Shown one piece after another: positions 7,973-17,385 of a stretch of DNA of 64,000 nucleotides. Positions within the stretch are counted from its first letter, which is position 1. The number at the start of each line of letters is the position of its first letter. Under the pieces are notes generated by a model. The model saw nothing but the letters and a program-made list of their open reading frames with translations, had not been told where the DNA came from and ran no database searches. Origin of the DNA: Mycobacterium sp. 852014-52450_SCH5900713 (lineage in GTDB: Bacteria; Actinomycetota; Actinomycetes; Mycobacteriales; Mycobacteriaceae). The stretch is from NCBI RefSeq assembly GCF_001667075.1, contig NZ_LZIL01000053.1, positions 62,001 to 126,000 on the forward strand, read 5' to 3'. Both the position numbers and the translations under genes were made by a program.

Positions 7973-8860
7973 TCAGGGTCGCGGTGGCTGGCGATACAGG
8001 GCGGCGCCGGCGACGACGTCGGCCCCGGCCGCGACGAACACGACCCGCGCGCCCGCCGGCAACCGCTCGGCCCGCTGCCCGAACGCGGCGGCCAGGGCGG
8101 CGGTGTGCATGCGTGCGTCGTCGGCGACGCTGATCGCCTCGACCGGCAAGCCCAGCCGGGCAGCCAGCGCGGTGCGGTATCCGGGCCGGGCGGGGGCGGC
8201 GACGATCGCGTCGACCTCGGACAGCCGAACTGACTGCTCGGCAAGGCACGCCGACACCGCCCGCCCGGCCGCCGCCGCGAACCGCTCGTCCATCGCCGCC
8301 GACTCGGAGAAGCGCAGGACGTTGCGGGAGTCGGCGAAACCCACCGTGGCGCTGAAGTTTTCGTCGCCGGCTTCACTCGGGTCGTTCACCCAGGATACCC
8401 GGCTGAGGCCGTAGTCGTCGTCGGACCAGCCGCACAGCATCGCCGCGCCGGCGGCCGAGAATCCGAAGTGCTCACTCATCCCGTGCCCGGGGTCGGCGTC
8501 GCTGGCGACCACCAGCGCGCGCCGGATGGCGCGGCTGCGCATGAACCCGTCGACGATCTGCAGCGCCGTCAGCAGCCCGCATGTGCCGTTGGCGATGTCG
8601 AACGAGAAGGTGCCGTGGGCACCGGCGTGCGGGTCCTCCGGGTTGGCGCCGATGTCGTCCTGGATCAGCGCGGCGAGCGCCGGCTCACCGAGGTTGCGGT
8701 CGCGGTAGATGCCGGCGTTGACGACGAGGTCGAGGTCTTTCGCCTCGCATCCGGCCCGCTTCAGGCAGTCCTTGGCGGCGACGACGGCCAGGTGCAAGGC
8801 GCTGTGGCGCCCCCGCAGCCGCGGATGCGAGACGTCGATCCGATCAATCACCGTTCCCAT
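7973..8860 (-). CDS. ketoacyl-ACP synthase III-like protein, degenerate active site
   Basis: Thiolase-fold protein of 295 residues, shorter than typical FabH (about 320-335). A nucleophile-like Cys is kept in the NGTCGL block (C94), but the region where FabH proteins have the catalytic His reads VAAPARPGY, and the Asn motif (GN) is replaced by ARMHTAA. It therefore has the Cys but not the standard His-Asn pair. The start at 8860 overlaps the end of the upstream ketoacyl synthase by 17 bases, pointing to translational coupling and possibly a heterodimer with a catalytic partner. The substrate is unknown. An independent non-condensing role, such as acyl transfer, is the alternative. Confidence 0.75.
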   Translation of the reverse strand: MGTVIDRIDVSHPRLRGRHSALHLAVVAAKDCLKRAGCEAKDLDLVVNAGIYRDRNLGEPALAALIQDDIGANPEDPHAGAHGTFSFDIANGTCGLLTALQIVDGFMRSRAIRRALVVASDADPGHGMSEHFGFSAAGAAMLCGWSDDDYGLSRVSWVNDPSEAGDENFSATVGFADSRNVLRFSESAAMDERFAAAAGRAVSACLAEQSVRLSEVDAIVAAPARPGYRTALAARLGLPVEAISVADDARMHTAALAAAFGQRAERLPAGARVVFVAAGADVVAGAALYRQPPRP

Positions 8861-9959
8861 AGCGGCTCACCACATCCTCGTCCAGGGTCAACAAGACCAC
8901 ACCGATCTCCAGTCCGGAGGCCAACGCCAGCAACGCGATTCGCTCCCCGGGCCTGATCCGCCCGGCCTCGAGTTCCTCGACGAGCGCCACCGTGTGGGTG
9001 GTGGAGGCGGTGTTTCCGTAGCGGTCGACGGTGATCACCGCGTCGTGGCGCGGGCTGTCACCGAACACCTCCGACATCCGGGCCATGCCCTTGCGGATGG
9101 CGCGCGCGGACGTCTGGTGGGTGATGACGTGGTCGATGTCGTGGATCGAAAGACCAACGGTGTCAAGCACTTCGCTCAACAGCAGCGGCGTGTCGGCGAT
9201 CGCGGCCTTCTGGATGGCGCGGGAGTTGGTGAACATCCGCGCCCCCGGGTCGTCCCCCTGCGGATACGCCAGGCAGAGCCGGCTGTAGTCGGCGACGGTG
9301 GTGAAGCCCGCCAGGGCGATGCCGGCCGAACCGGCCGGTGCCCGCTCGAGCAGCAGCGCCGCGCCGGCATCGCCCAGCGTCAGGCAGGCCAGCTCCTTGC
9401 TCATGATGTTGCGGATGTGCCGGGCGGCGTTGTTGGAAAGCTGCGAGATGTACTCGCCGCTGACGACGAGCCCGCGCTCGACGACGCCCTCGCGGATCCA
9501 GTTATTCAAAATCGTTACGCCCGTGAGCATTCCGGCGCACGCGTTGGACACGTCGAACGTCATCGCGTTCACCGCCCCGATCCCGCGCGCCACGGCGCTG
9601 CTCATGGTCGGCTCGAGCCACTGGGTCAGCCCGTCGCGGAACTTGGTGATGCTGCAGCTGATCACCACGTCCAGCGCCGCTGGATCCTGCTGCGCGGTGG
9701 CCAGGCAGTTCAGTGCCGCCGAGCTGGCCAGGGTGTAGGAGTCCTCATCGCCCACCGACACCCGGCGTTCGCGGATCCCGGTCAGCCGTTCCAGGTCGAT
9801 GTGGGTGCGGTGGCGGGTGGACGCCATAAGCTCGTCGGTCGTCAGGTGGGTTCCGGGCAGATGCCGGCCCGCGGCCGCGACCCGCGCGACGAAGGGGGCC
9901 GCACCGTCCCTCCCGGTTGTTTCCCCGGTTGTTTCCATCACCAGCCAGTGCCGAGTCAT
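8844..9959 (-). CDS. 3-oxoacyl-ACP synthase III family protein with intact triad
   Basis: FabH/KAS III-like condensing enzyme of 371 residues. All three catalytic residues are visible: Cys141 in SNACAGM, His281 in THQTS and Asn316 in YGNTAS. Enzymes of this type join a CoA- or ACP-bound starter to an extender, or act in ketone, olefin or secondary-metabolite assembly; the substrate cannot be read from sequence. ATG 9959 follows AAGGAGGTGG, a near-perfect ribosome-binding site. It lies 25 bases after the Acg-like gene and overlaps the degenerate partner by 17 bases, so the three form one transcription unit expected to follow the DosR box at 11033. Confidence 0.85.
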   Translation of the reverse strand: MTRHWLVMETTGETTGRDGAAPFVARVAAAGRHLPGTHLTTDELMASTRHRTHIDLERLTGIRERRVSVGDEDSYTLASSAALNCLATAQQDPAALDVVISCSITKFRDGLTQWLEPTMSSAVARGIGAVNAMTFDVSNACAGMLTGVTILNNWIREGVVERGLVVSGEYISQLSNNAARHIRNIMSKELACLTLGDAGAALLLERAPAGSAGIALAGFTTVADYSRLCLAYPQGDDPGARMFTNSRAIQKAAIADTPLLLSEVLDTVGLSIHDIDHVITHQTSARAIRKGMARMSEVFGDSPRHDAVITVDRYGNTASTTHTVALVEELEAGRIRPGERIALLALASGLEIGVVLLTLDEDVVSRYGNGD

Positions 9960-9984
9960 CGATGCCACCTCCTTCGCATTTCGG

Positions 9985-10983
9985 TCACCCACGCATCTCG
10001 AGGACTTCGGTCACCGGACGCCGGGCGGTGCGTTTCGCGCGTGGGTCCGTGGCCGGTGACCGGCCGACCCGGATCAGCAGCTGCGGCTGGCCGGAGCCGC
10101 CGGTGACCTGCCTGATGATGGCGCGGCTCAGCGACATCTCCGTCATGTGGGTCAGCGTGCAGGTGGCCATGCCGGCCAAAGTGCATTCGAGCAGCACCGC
10201 CGACAGCGCCTCACCGCAGCGCAGCACTTCGGCCGGCGCATCGTCGTCATGGGTGGACAGGACCACGATCTTGGAATGGTCCTGATCGATCGCGGCGCGG
10301 CGGCGGCCCCCGCCCGCCGGCGGGAACGCGCGGGCGATGTCCACGCGCTCGGCCTCTGAACTGGACAGCAGAGCGCTCTCGGGCACGTGGTCACCGTTCG
10401 CTTCGAAGGGCGAGGTCCACCAACGTAATTCGGTCAGGTAGGAGGTATCGCTTCGGCGCAACTGCTCGGTGAGCCGCGACGCCTCGGCCAGGCTCGGTCG
10501 CTCGTCGTCGTCGACCACGTCCAGCAACACGTCGTACGGGGTCACCGCGCGGCTCAGGGCCGAATGCAGCGTGGGCCACGCGGTCGGTGCGCCCAGGGGC
10601 AGTCGGTCGGTGCGGCGCCGCAGGATCGCGTCGGCCCGCAGCCGGCACTGCGCCGTCACGTTCTGCACGGGCAAAAAGCCCACACTCGCGAGGTGATCCG
10701 GTCTGCCCTCGGTGGGAAAACGTTCGGTGACGCTGTCCCAGCCCGCGGCGGCCATGGCGACCCGCAGGTGGTCGAGGACGGCGCCGCAGCTGAGGATCAG
10801 CTCCCGGCCGGTGTGGTCGGTGGCGTGCATCGCGTGGCGCGGGTCGGCCCACAGGTGCAGCCTCGTGCCGTCCGCCACCCACCGCCAGGGCTGGCTGTTG
10901 TGCAGCGAAGGCGCGCGGCAGGCGAGCGTCACCGCGTCCCGGATGACCTTCGCTGTCGGCACTTTCGCGTCCATCTCCACCAT
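9985..10983 (-). CDS. Acg family nitroreductase-like FMN protein (copy 1)
   Basis: Protein of 332 residues in the Acg/Rv2032-Rv3131 family: two diverged nitroreductase-fold halves that, in studied members, may bind FMN without clear nitroreductase activity. The N-terminal family mark APSLHNSQPWRW is near residues 20-31; later blocks are GRELILSCGAVLDHLRVAM, RRRTDRLP and AGMATCTLTH. ATG 10983 (MVEMDAK) is chosen; ATG 10974 is an alternative and neither has a strong ribosome site. The frame upstream to 11277 runs through a DosR box and into the kinase gene and is not likely translated. It starts a unit with the two ketoacyl synthases. Three paralogues lie elsewhere in the window. Confidence 0.88.
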   Translation of the reverse strand: MVEMDAKVPTAKVIRDAVTLACRAPSLHNSQPWRWVADGTRLHLWADPRHAMHATDHTGRELILSCGAVLDHLRVAMAAAGWDSVTERFPTEGRPDHLASVGFLPVQNVTAQCRLRADAILRRRTDRLPLGAPTAWPTLHSALSRAVTPYDVLLDVVDDDERPSLAEASRLTEQLRRSDTSYLTELRWWTSPFEANGDHVPESALLSSSEAERVDIARAFPPAGGGRRRAAIDQDHSKIVVLSTHDDDAPAEVLRCGEALSAVLLECTLAGMATCTLTHMTEMSLSRAIIRQVTGGSGQPQLLIRVGRSPATDPRAKRTARRPVTEVLEMRG

Positions 10984-11032
10984 TTCGTCGACTTCGCTGA
11001 GGCAAACTGTATGCCCCACGCGGCGGGTGCGG

Positions 11033-11052
11033 GCAGGGCCGTTGGTCCCCGA
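11033..11052 (-). promoter_or_regulatory. DosR box before acg copy 1
   Basis: The minus-strand sequence TCGGGGACCAACGGCCCTGC keeps GGGAC and GCCC half-sites around a 4-base centre. The core (11036-11049) is 52 bases before ATG 10983, in the gap after the kinase gene. It could boost the acg-KAS unit separately from any upstream promoter. Confidence 0.75.
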
Positions 11053-11081
11053 CGGCCGGGACGTTGGAACCTCCTGGGGTG

Positions 11082-12542
11082 TTACGTCGCGCGCCCCCAG
11101 AGGTCGTGCACCTCGCGAGCGACGAGGTCCGCGCGCCGCGAGGTATCGATCCGGTGCGCGCCGTCCCAGTCGGCGTACCCGGCGGCCAGGGCGGCGGCGA
11201 TCTCCGGGGTCACCTCCGAATTGCCCGCGGGCCTGGTTTTGATCCGGTCGGCCGCCACGTCGGCCGTCGCCGAGCACACGAATTCGACGAGCGCCGAGTG
11301 CGTCTCGGTGGCCAGCCGGTGAGCCTCCTCGCGCGTCCGCGGATCGCGCCAGGTGCCGTCGAGGATCACCGAGTGGCCCTCGCCCAGCAACTGCCGCGCG
11401 CGGCGCAGAGTGGTCTCGTAGACCACCGCGACCTGGTCGGGGCTGTAGAGCCCGGCGTTCAGCACGCCGGGCTCACCGGCGATGGCACCCGACTCCCGAA
11501 GCTCCCAGCGCACATCGTCGGTGGAAATAAGCTGCGCCGCATACGATTCGGCCAGCCCCCGGGCCACGGTGGACTTTCCGGTGCCCGGGTTGCCGCCGAC
11601 GAGCGCAAGCCGAACGGTGCCGCTCTGCAGGTGCCGGGTGGCGATGGCCAGGTGGCGGGCGGCGTCGTCGGATGCGCCGGGGCTGCCCTGCGAAACCCGG
11701 ACGCAGTCCACCTTCGCCCGCACCGCGGCCCGGTAGGCGATGTAGAAGTCGGACAGCGCCCGCGGCGGCGCCCAACCCGCATGCTCGGCGTAACGCTGCA
11801 GGAAGTAGTCGCCGAAGTCCTTGTGGCCCAAGAATTCCAGGTCCATCGCGAGGAAGGCGGCGTCGTCGATGCAGTCGACGTGGCGCAGCCGGTCGTCGAA
11901 CTCCAGGCAGTCCAGCAGCGCGGGGGTGCCGCCGACCCAGAAGATGTCGTCGGCGAGCAGGTCGCCGTGCCCATCGACGATGCGCCCATCGCGGATGCGC
12001 CGCGAGAACAGCCCCGCGCGCCCGGCAATGAACTGGGACGCGAGGCGCTGCACATGAGCTACCTCGCTTTCGGCTATGCCCGGAATCGATTTGTTCGCAT
12101 ACCGTTCCAATTCGGACAGGTTCTCCCGCCAGCGCCACTCGATCGCGGCGGCATCGCCCTGGGCGTCAATCCGCTCGCCGCGCTCGGCGCGTTCGTGGAA
12201 GCGGGCCAACACCGCCGCCACCGCGTCCAAAACTCGGTGCACGGACTCTGAAGTGTCGTGGGCCACCAGGTGGGCGAGGCGGTCCTCGTCGCGGTAGCGC
12301 CGCATGACAACGACCGGCTCGGCCTGCCCGCCGAGCGGGTCGGTGAGGTGGGCGACGCCGAGATAGCTCTCGGGCGAGAGCCGGCTGTTGAGCTCGAGCT
12401 CCCGGCGGCAGGCGTGCTCGCGCTGCTGCGGTAAGCGGAAGTCGAGAAAGTCGGTCAGCACCGGCTTCTTGGCTTTGTATGCGCGGTCACCGGCGAGAAT
12501 GACGACACCCGTGTGGGTTTCGTGCACATCGAGATACGGCAC
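11082..12542 (-). CDS. bifunctional APH-like kinase / P-loop ATPase (Rv2004c-like)
   Basis: A 486-residue two-domain protein. The N-terminal half resembles aminoglycoside/small-molecule phosphotransferases, with the catalytic loop GHGDLLADD at residues 191-199 and LLDCLEFDD after it. The C-terminal half is an AAA/zeta-toxin-like P-loop kinase with LVGGNPGTGKST near residues 312-323. The natural substrates are unknown; drug modification should not be assumed. Same-strand order USP, kinase, and the divergent otsB fusion reproduces Rv2004c-Rv2005c-Rv2006 of the M. tuberculosis DosR regulon. It starts 15 bases after the USP gene. Its 3' end lies 98 bases before the acg copy 1 start. Confidence 0.87.
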   Translation of the reverse strand: MPYLDVHETHTGVVILAGDRAYKAKKPVLTDFLDFRLPQQREHACRRELELNSRLSPESYLGVAHLTDPLGGQAEPVVVMRRYRDEDRLAHLVAHDTSESVHRVLDAVAAVLARFHERAERGERIDAQGDAAAIEWRWRENLSELERYANKSIPGIAESEVAHVQRLASQFIAGRAGLFSRRIRDGRIVDGHGDLLADDIFWVGGTPALLDCLEFDDRLRHVDCIDDAAFLAMDLEFLGHKDFGDYFLQRYAEHAGWAPPRALSDFYIAYRAAVRAKVDCVRVSQGSPGASDDAARHLAIATRHLQSGTVRLALVGGNPGTGKSTVARGLAESYAAQLISTDDVRWELRESGAIAGEPGVLNAGLYSPDQVAVVYETTLRRARQLLGEGHSVILDGTWRDPRTREEAHRLATETHSALVEFVCSATADVAADRIKTRPAGNSEVTPEIAAALAAGYADWDGAHRIDTSRRADLVAREVHDLWGRAT

Positions 12543-12557
12543 GGCGGCGGCGCGACC

Positions 12558-13445
12558 CTAGGACGGCCGCGCGACGACCACCGGCATCCGGACCGAGTGG
12601 ACCACGGCGTTGCTGACCGAGCCCAGCAACATGCCGGACAGGCCGCCGCGGCCATGGCTGCCCACGACGACGAGTTGGGCGGATTCCGACTGTTCGATGA
12701 GCTGGCGGGCCGGCCGGTCGGAAACGACGACCCGGTTCACGGTCACGTCGGGATAGCGTTCCTGCCAGCCGGCCAGTTGTTCGGCCAGGCTCCGCTCGGC
12801 TTCCGCCCGCACGGCCGACCAATCCACTCCTGGCAGTTCGAAGACGTCGACGTCACTCCAGGCGTGCAGCGCCGTCAGCTCGACACCACGTCGCGACGCC
12901 TCGTCGAAAGCGACGGCCACCGCAACGTCCGATGCGGGTGAGCCGTCGATGCCCACGAGCACCGGGGCTTGCTGGGGGTGTGGCATGAGCGGGTCTTCGT
13001 CGCGGATGACCGCGACCGGGCAGCGCGCGCTGCGGACCACGCTGCTGCTCACCGAACCCAACAACAGCCTGCCCATCGCCCCGCGTCCGTTGCTGCCGAC
13101 GACGATCATCTCGGCCTCTTTGGACATCTCGACCAAGGTGGGCACCGGGGGCGCGCACCTCAGCTCGCTTCGGACGTCGAGCTTGCGGTCCGTGGTGACG
13201 GACTCTTCGGCGATCTTGACCGCCTGCTCGAGGACCTCCCGGCCTTGCTCCTCCTGCCACACCGCCACGCCGGTCGACAGTGGCAGGGCCGGATACATCG
13301 GCACCAACGCGTTCACCATGTGGACCACGGTCAGCGGGACGTGTCGCATCGCGGCGTCACGGGCCGCCCAACAGACGGCGGCGTTCGAGGCCGGCGACCC
13401 GTCGATTCCGACGACGATGCCATGGTGGTTTGCGAGTACGGACAT
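12558..13445 (-). CDS. universal stress protein, tandem USP domains (Rv2005c-like)
   Basis: A 295-residue protein with two USP domains. Both carry the ATP-binding glycine signature: VGSNGRGAMGRLLLGS in the first domain and VGSHGRGGLSGMLLGS in the second; each domain begins with a VGIDGSPAS strand. Tandem USPs of this type (such as Rv2623) bind ATP and influence growth arrest. ATG 13445 follows GGAGAGGGAGAACACC; the 18 extra residues upstream lack support. It is first in a unit with the Rv2004c-like kinase. A weak DosR-like sequence, GGGCCTTGACCAGC (13548-13561), is in the divergent spacer to otsB. Confidence 0.92.
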   Translation of the reverse strand: MSVLANHHGIVVGIDGSPASNAAVCWAARDAAMRHVPLTVVHMVNALVPMYPALPLSTGVAVWQEEQGREVLEQAVKIAEESVTTDRKLDVRSELRCAPPVPTLVEMSKEAEMIVVGSNGRGAMGRLLLGSVSSSVVRSARCPVAVIRDEDPLMPHPQQAPVLVGIDGSPASDVAVAVAFDEASRRGVELTALHAWSDVDVFELPGVDWSAVRAEAERSLAEQLAGWQERYPDVTVNRVVVSDRPARQLIEQSESAQLVVVGSHGRGGLSGMLLGSVSNAVVHSVRMPVVVARPS

Positions 13446-13587
13446 GGTGTTCTCCCTCTCCTTGCCCAAAACGCTATGGCGGGAACGGCCGTCGATCATG
13501 AGGCTTTAGTCACCAACCGCATGGCCATCAGGCCCCCTTGCGCCCAAGGGCCTTGACCAGCGCCGGTGCTGTGGCATCGTCACAGAG

Positions 13588-16500
13588 GTGACCGAATGGC
13601 CTGTCACGGTCGATAGGCGCTACCACGACGCGGTGATTCTCGGGCTCGACTGTGTTGTCGTGGAGCCGGCACCGGGGGTGGTTGAAGCCCGCGGTTCGAC
13701 CGCCGGATTTCTGCAGCGAGTGCGCGACGTCGACGTCGCCACCGCCGCCTATTCGTCCACCCGGGACTGCGAAGCCGTGCTGCGCGCCGCGGGGGTCGAC
13801 GAACTCGTCTGCGCCGCCGGCGCCGGCGAGCGCGCCGATGCGGCGCTGACCATGACCGTGGCGCGCCTGGGCGTGCGGCCGGGCCGTTGCGTCCTGATCG
13901 ACTGCAGCGACGCGGGAATCGCGGCCGGCCGGGATGCCGGCTTCGGCCTCGTCATCGGTCTGGAGCGCAACGGAGGAGTCGGCGAATTGCTGTCCCGCGG
14001 AGCGGACATCGTCGTCGGCGATCTTGCCGAGGTCTCGGTGCAGTCCGGCGGCAAACCGTTGTCCACCATCGCCGACGCGATGGCTGTCTACAGCCAGTTG
14101 AAGGAACTGGTGGCCAGCCGGCGCCCGGCGGTGTTCCTCGACTTCGACGGCACGCTGTCCGAGATCGTCGCCGAGCCGGAGGCCGCCACCCTGGTCGAGG
14201 GCGCCGCCGAAGCGCTGCGCGCGCTGGCTACCCAGTGCCCCGTCGCGGTGATAAGCGGCCGCGATCTGGGCGATCTTCGCGAACGCGTGAACGTCGAGGG
14301 AATCTGGTACGCGGGCAGTCACGGCCTCGAGCTCGTGGCACCGGACGGCACCCACCACGAGAACGCCGCGGCCATCGGTGCCACCGCCGCCCTGGCACGC
14401 GCGGCCCACCGACTAGCGGAGCTGCTCGGCGACATCCCCGGAATCCGCTTGGAGCACAAGCGCTTTGCCGTCGCGGTTCACTACCGAAACGTCGACCCCG
14501 AACAGGTCGACCACGTGATCGCGGCGACACGCAAGCTCGGCCGATCCCAGGGCCTGCGGATCACAGCGGGGCGCAGACTCATCGAACTTCGGCCCAGCCT
14601 CGATTGGGACAAGGGCAGGACGCTCAACTGGATCCTCGAACACATCGAGGGAACGGGCAGCGGCACCGTGCTACCGATCTATGTCGGCGAAGACCTTGCC
14701 GACGAGGACGCCTTCGACGCCGTCCAATTCGACGGCATCGGAATTGCGTTGCGGCACAACGAGGACGGGGATCGCCCCTGCGCCGCGCTGTTCAGCCTGG
14801 TGAGTCCGTCCGCAGTGTGTGATTTCATCCGGCGCCTGGCCAACGATCTCCACGCGGCGGCCGAGCCAAGCGATCCGTGGGAGCTGGTCTACGAGGGATA
14901 TGACCCCGCGTACGAGCGACTGCGCGAAACACTGTGCACCGTTGGTAACGGCTACGTCGCCACCCGTGGCTGCGCCCCGGAGGCTACGGCAGCCGAGGCG
15001 CATTACCCGGGGACGTATGTGGCCGGCGTCTACAACACGCTGGTCGATCGCATCGCCGGCCGGACCATCGAGAACGAAAGCCTGGTCAACCTCCCCAACT
15101 GGCTCTCGCTGACCTTCCGGATCAACGGCGGTCCTTGGTTTCACATTGACGACACCGAATTGTTGTCCTACCGGCAGACGTTCAACCTGAGGCATGCGAC
15201 GTTGACCCGCACCCTGCGATTCCGGGACGGCGCGGGCCAGATCACAGCCATGACCCAAGAACGGTTCGCGTCCATGGACCAGCCGCACTTGCTCGCCATG
15301 CAAACCACGATAGTTGCTGAGAACTGGTCGGGCACAGTCGAATTCCGGTCAGTGCTGGACGGCAACGTGTGCAATAGCATGGTCGAGCGCTACCGTTCGT
15401 TGTCGAGCACGCACCTCGCGTCAACCGTGGTCGACGAGTCCGCGGCCGACTCGGCGATATTGCGCACCGAAACGTCGCAATCACGCATCAGCATCGCGGT
15501 GGCCGCGCGCAGCACCGCGTGGTGCGACGACGCTCGGGCCGTTGCGCAATACAAAATCGTGCGGGAAGCCGGCCGCGGCGGGCACGACATCCAGGTCGCG
15601 CTCGCGGTGGGGCAATCGGTCACGCTGGAAAAGGTCGCGACCATCTTCACGAGCCGGGACAGCGCCATCTCGGAACCGGCGAGCACCGCCCAGCTGCACC
15701 TCGACTCCGCCGGCCGATACGCCGAGCTGCATCGTCAGCATGCCCGGGCGTGGGCTCTGCTGTGGGAACAATGCGCCATCGGCCTGGCCGACGGCACCGA
15801 CAGCGCCGACGCGCTACGCATCCTGCGGCTGCACTCGGTGCACCTGCTGCAGACGATCTCGCCGCACACCGCCGACCTCGACGCCGGCGTCCCCGCGCGG
15901 GGCCTACACGGCGAGGCGTACCGCGGGCACGTTTTCTGGGACGCGTTATTCGTGGCCCCGGTTCTCGGCGTGCGAATGCCGAACGTCACCCGGTCACTGG
16001 TGCTTTACCGGTATCGGCGGCTGCCCGAGGCCCGCCGCGCAGCGCGGGTGGCGGGTCACCTCGGCGCGATGTATCCCTGGCAGTCGGGTAGCGACGGCCG
16101 AGAGGTCAGCCAGGAGATGCACCTCAATCCGCAGTCCGGGCGGTGGAACCCGGATCCGAGCGGCCGCGCGCATCATGTCGGTCTCTCCATCGCCTATGAC
16201 CTCTGGCAGCACTATCAGGTGTCGGGTGACCGCCAGTTGCTTGTCGACTACGGGGCCGAGATGCTGGTGGAGATCGCGCGGTTCTGGGCCGGTCTGGCGA
16301 AACTGGACGAGACCCGCGGACGCTACACGATCCGTGGCGTCATCGGACCCGATGAATTCCATTCGGGTTACCCCGGCAAGGAATACGACGGCATCGACAA
16401 CAACGCATACACCAATGTGATGGCCGTCTGGGTGATCATGCGGGCGATGGACGCGCTCGATCTGTTACCGCTGCGGGACCGACTCGATCTGGTGGCGAAG

Positions 16501-17262
16501 GTGGATCTCACCGCCGACGAACTCGATAGGTGGGACCGCGTGACGCGCCGGATGTTCGTGCCCTTCCATGACGGTGTGATCAGCCAGTTCGAAGGTTATG
16601 CCGAACTGGCGGAACTGGATTGGGAGGAGTACCGGCGGCGGTACGGGAACATCCAGCGGCTCGACCGCATCCTGGAGGCCGAGAACGACAGCGTCAACAA
16701 TTATAAGGCGTCCAAGCAGGCCGATGCGCTGATGCTGTTCTACTTGCTGTCGTCGGACGAGTTGCTGGCTCTGTTGGGCCGGCTCGGTTACCGCTTCGCG
16801 CCCGAGCAGATCCCGGAAACCGTGGATTACTACCTCAAACGCACTTCCCACGGTTCCAGCCTGAGCGCCGTCGTACATGCGTGGGTCCTCACCCGTGGCA
16901 ACCGGCATCACGCCATGAAGTACTTCGTGCAGGTATTGGCTTCCGACGTCGCCGACATCCAGGGCGGCACCACGTCGGAAGGGATACACCTGGCCGCGAT
17001 GGCCGGCAGCATCGATCTGCTGCAACGGTGTTTCACCGGACTCGAAACCCGCGACGACCGGCTGATCCTCAGCCCGCAATGGCCGGATACGTTGGGCTCC
17101 ATCGAGTTTCCCTTCCTATATCGCGGCCAGCGGCTACACCTTCGGGTCAGCGGGCGAGCAGCCGAGCTGACCTCCGAGGCGGGCAACAGTGCATCGGTCG
17201 CGGTGGAATGCCGTGGCCGATTGCAGCAGCTGGCGCCCGGGCACACGGTCGAGGTCGCCTGA
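13588..17262 (+). CDS. otsB1: trehalose-6-phosphate phosphatase fused to GH65 glycosidase/phosphorylase (OtsB1-like)
   Basis: A 1,224-residue fusion. Residues about 15-150 look like a HAD hydrolase (VILGLDCVVV), residues about 180-430 form the OtsB trehalose-6-phosphate phosphatase with the nucleophile motif FLDFDGTLSE (Asp185), and residues about 435-1224 form a GH65 (trehalose/kojibiose phosphorylase-like) domain with catalytic Glu near 923 in IGPDEFH. The layout matches Rv2006 (otsB1), which is somewhat longer. It may make trehalose and also break down or remodel a glucose disaccharide; the GH65 reaction is not known. The first HAD unit keeps only one obvious acidic motif and may be structural. 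GTG 13588 is the first plausible start. It is divergent from the USP gene. Confidence 0.9.
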   Translation: MTEWPVTVDRRYHDAVILGLDCVVVEPAPGVVEARGSTAGFLQRVRDVDVATAAYSSTRDCEAVLRAAGVDELVCAAGAGERADAALTMTVARLGVRPGRCVLIDCSDAGIAAGRDAGFGLVIGLERNGGVGELLSRGADIVVGDLAEVSVQSGGKPLSTIADAMAVYSQLKELVASRRPAVFLDFDGTLSEIVAEPEAATLVEGAAEALRALATQCPVAVISGRDLGDLRERVNVEGIWYAGSHGLELVAPDGTHHENAAAIGATAALARAAHRLAELLGDIPGIRLEHKRFAVAVHYRNVDPEQVDHVIAATRKLGRSQGLRITAGRRLIELRPSLDWDKGRTLNWILEHIEGTGSGTVLPIYVGEDLADEDAFDAVQFDGIGIALRHNEDGDRPCAALFSLVSPSAVCDFIRRLANDLHAAAEPSDPWELVYEGYDPAYERLRETLCTVGNGYVATRGCAPEATAAEAHYPGTYVAGVYNTLVDRIAGRTIENESLVNLPNWLSLTFRINGGPWFHIDDTELLSYRQTFNLRHATLTRTLRFRDGAGQITAMTQERFASMDQPHLLAMQTTIVAENWSGTVEFRSVLDGNVCNSMVERYRSLSSTHLASTVVDESAADSAILRTETSQSRISIAVAARSTAWCDDARAVAQYKIVREAGRGGHDIQVALAVGQSVTLEKVATIFTSRDSAISEPASTAQLHLDSAGRYAELHRQHARAWALLWEQCAIGLADGTDSADALRILRLHSVHLLQTISPHTADLDAGVPARGLHGEAYRGHVFWDALFVAPVLGVRMPNVTRSLVLYRYRRLPEARRAARVAGHLGAMYPWQSGSDGREVSQEMHLNPQSGRWNPDPSGRAHHVGLSIAYDLWQHYQVSGDRQLLVDYGAEMLVEIARFWAGLAKLDETRGRYTIRGVIGPDEFHSGYPGKEYDGIDNNAYTNVMAVWVIMRAMDALDLLPLRDRLDLVAKVDLTADELDRWDRVTRRMFVPFHDGVISQFEGYAELAELDWEEYRRRYGNIQRLDRILEAENDSVNNYKASKQADALMLFYLLSSDELLALLGRLGYRFAPEQIPETVDYYLKRTSHGSSLSAVVHAWVLTRGNRHHAMKYFVQVLASDVADIQGGTTSEGIHLAAMAGSIDLLQRCFTGLETRDDRLILSPQWPDTLGSIEFPFLYRGQRLHLRVSGRAAELTSEAGNSASVAVECRGRLQQLAPGHTVEVA

Positions 17263-17290
17263 AGCCGGGGTGACCAATTCCTCCGAACGT

Positions 17291-17304
17291 GGGTCGAACG
17301 ACCC
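17291..17304 (+). promoter_or_regulatory. palindrome GGGTCG-AA-CGACCC, possible variant DosR box
   Basis: Perfect six-base arms lie 81 bases before the USP ATG at 17386. Spacing of the GGGTC and GACCC halves (four bases) is that of a DosR box, but the inner bases differ from the consensus. Confidence 0.4.
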
Positions 17305-17385
17305 TGCTGAACCAAGCCGTCTGCCCATAACGTGGCCAGTGACGGGCCATCGATGTCCCGGTGGTCAGTCATAGAGGAGGACTTG

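Noticed and set aside
6067..8376. 769-codon minus-strand open frame
   Set aside because: Mostly antisense to ppsA, with low-complexity composition; the real minus-strand gene in this region is 7973-8860 in another frame.
13548..13561. DosR-like GGGCCTTGACCAGC in the USP/otsB1 spacer
   Set aside because: Only one half-site is recognisable; left as a remark on the USP gene and not listed as a site.
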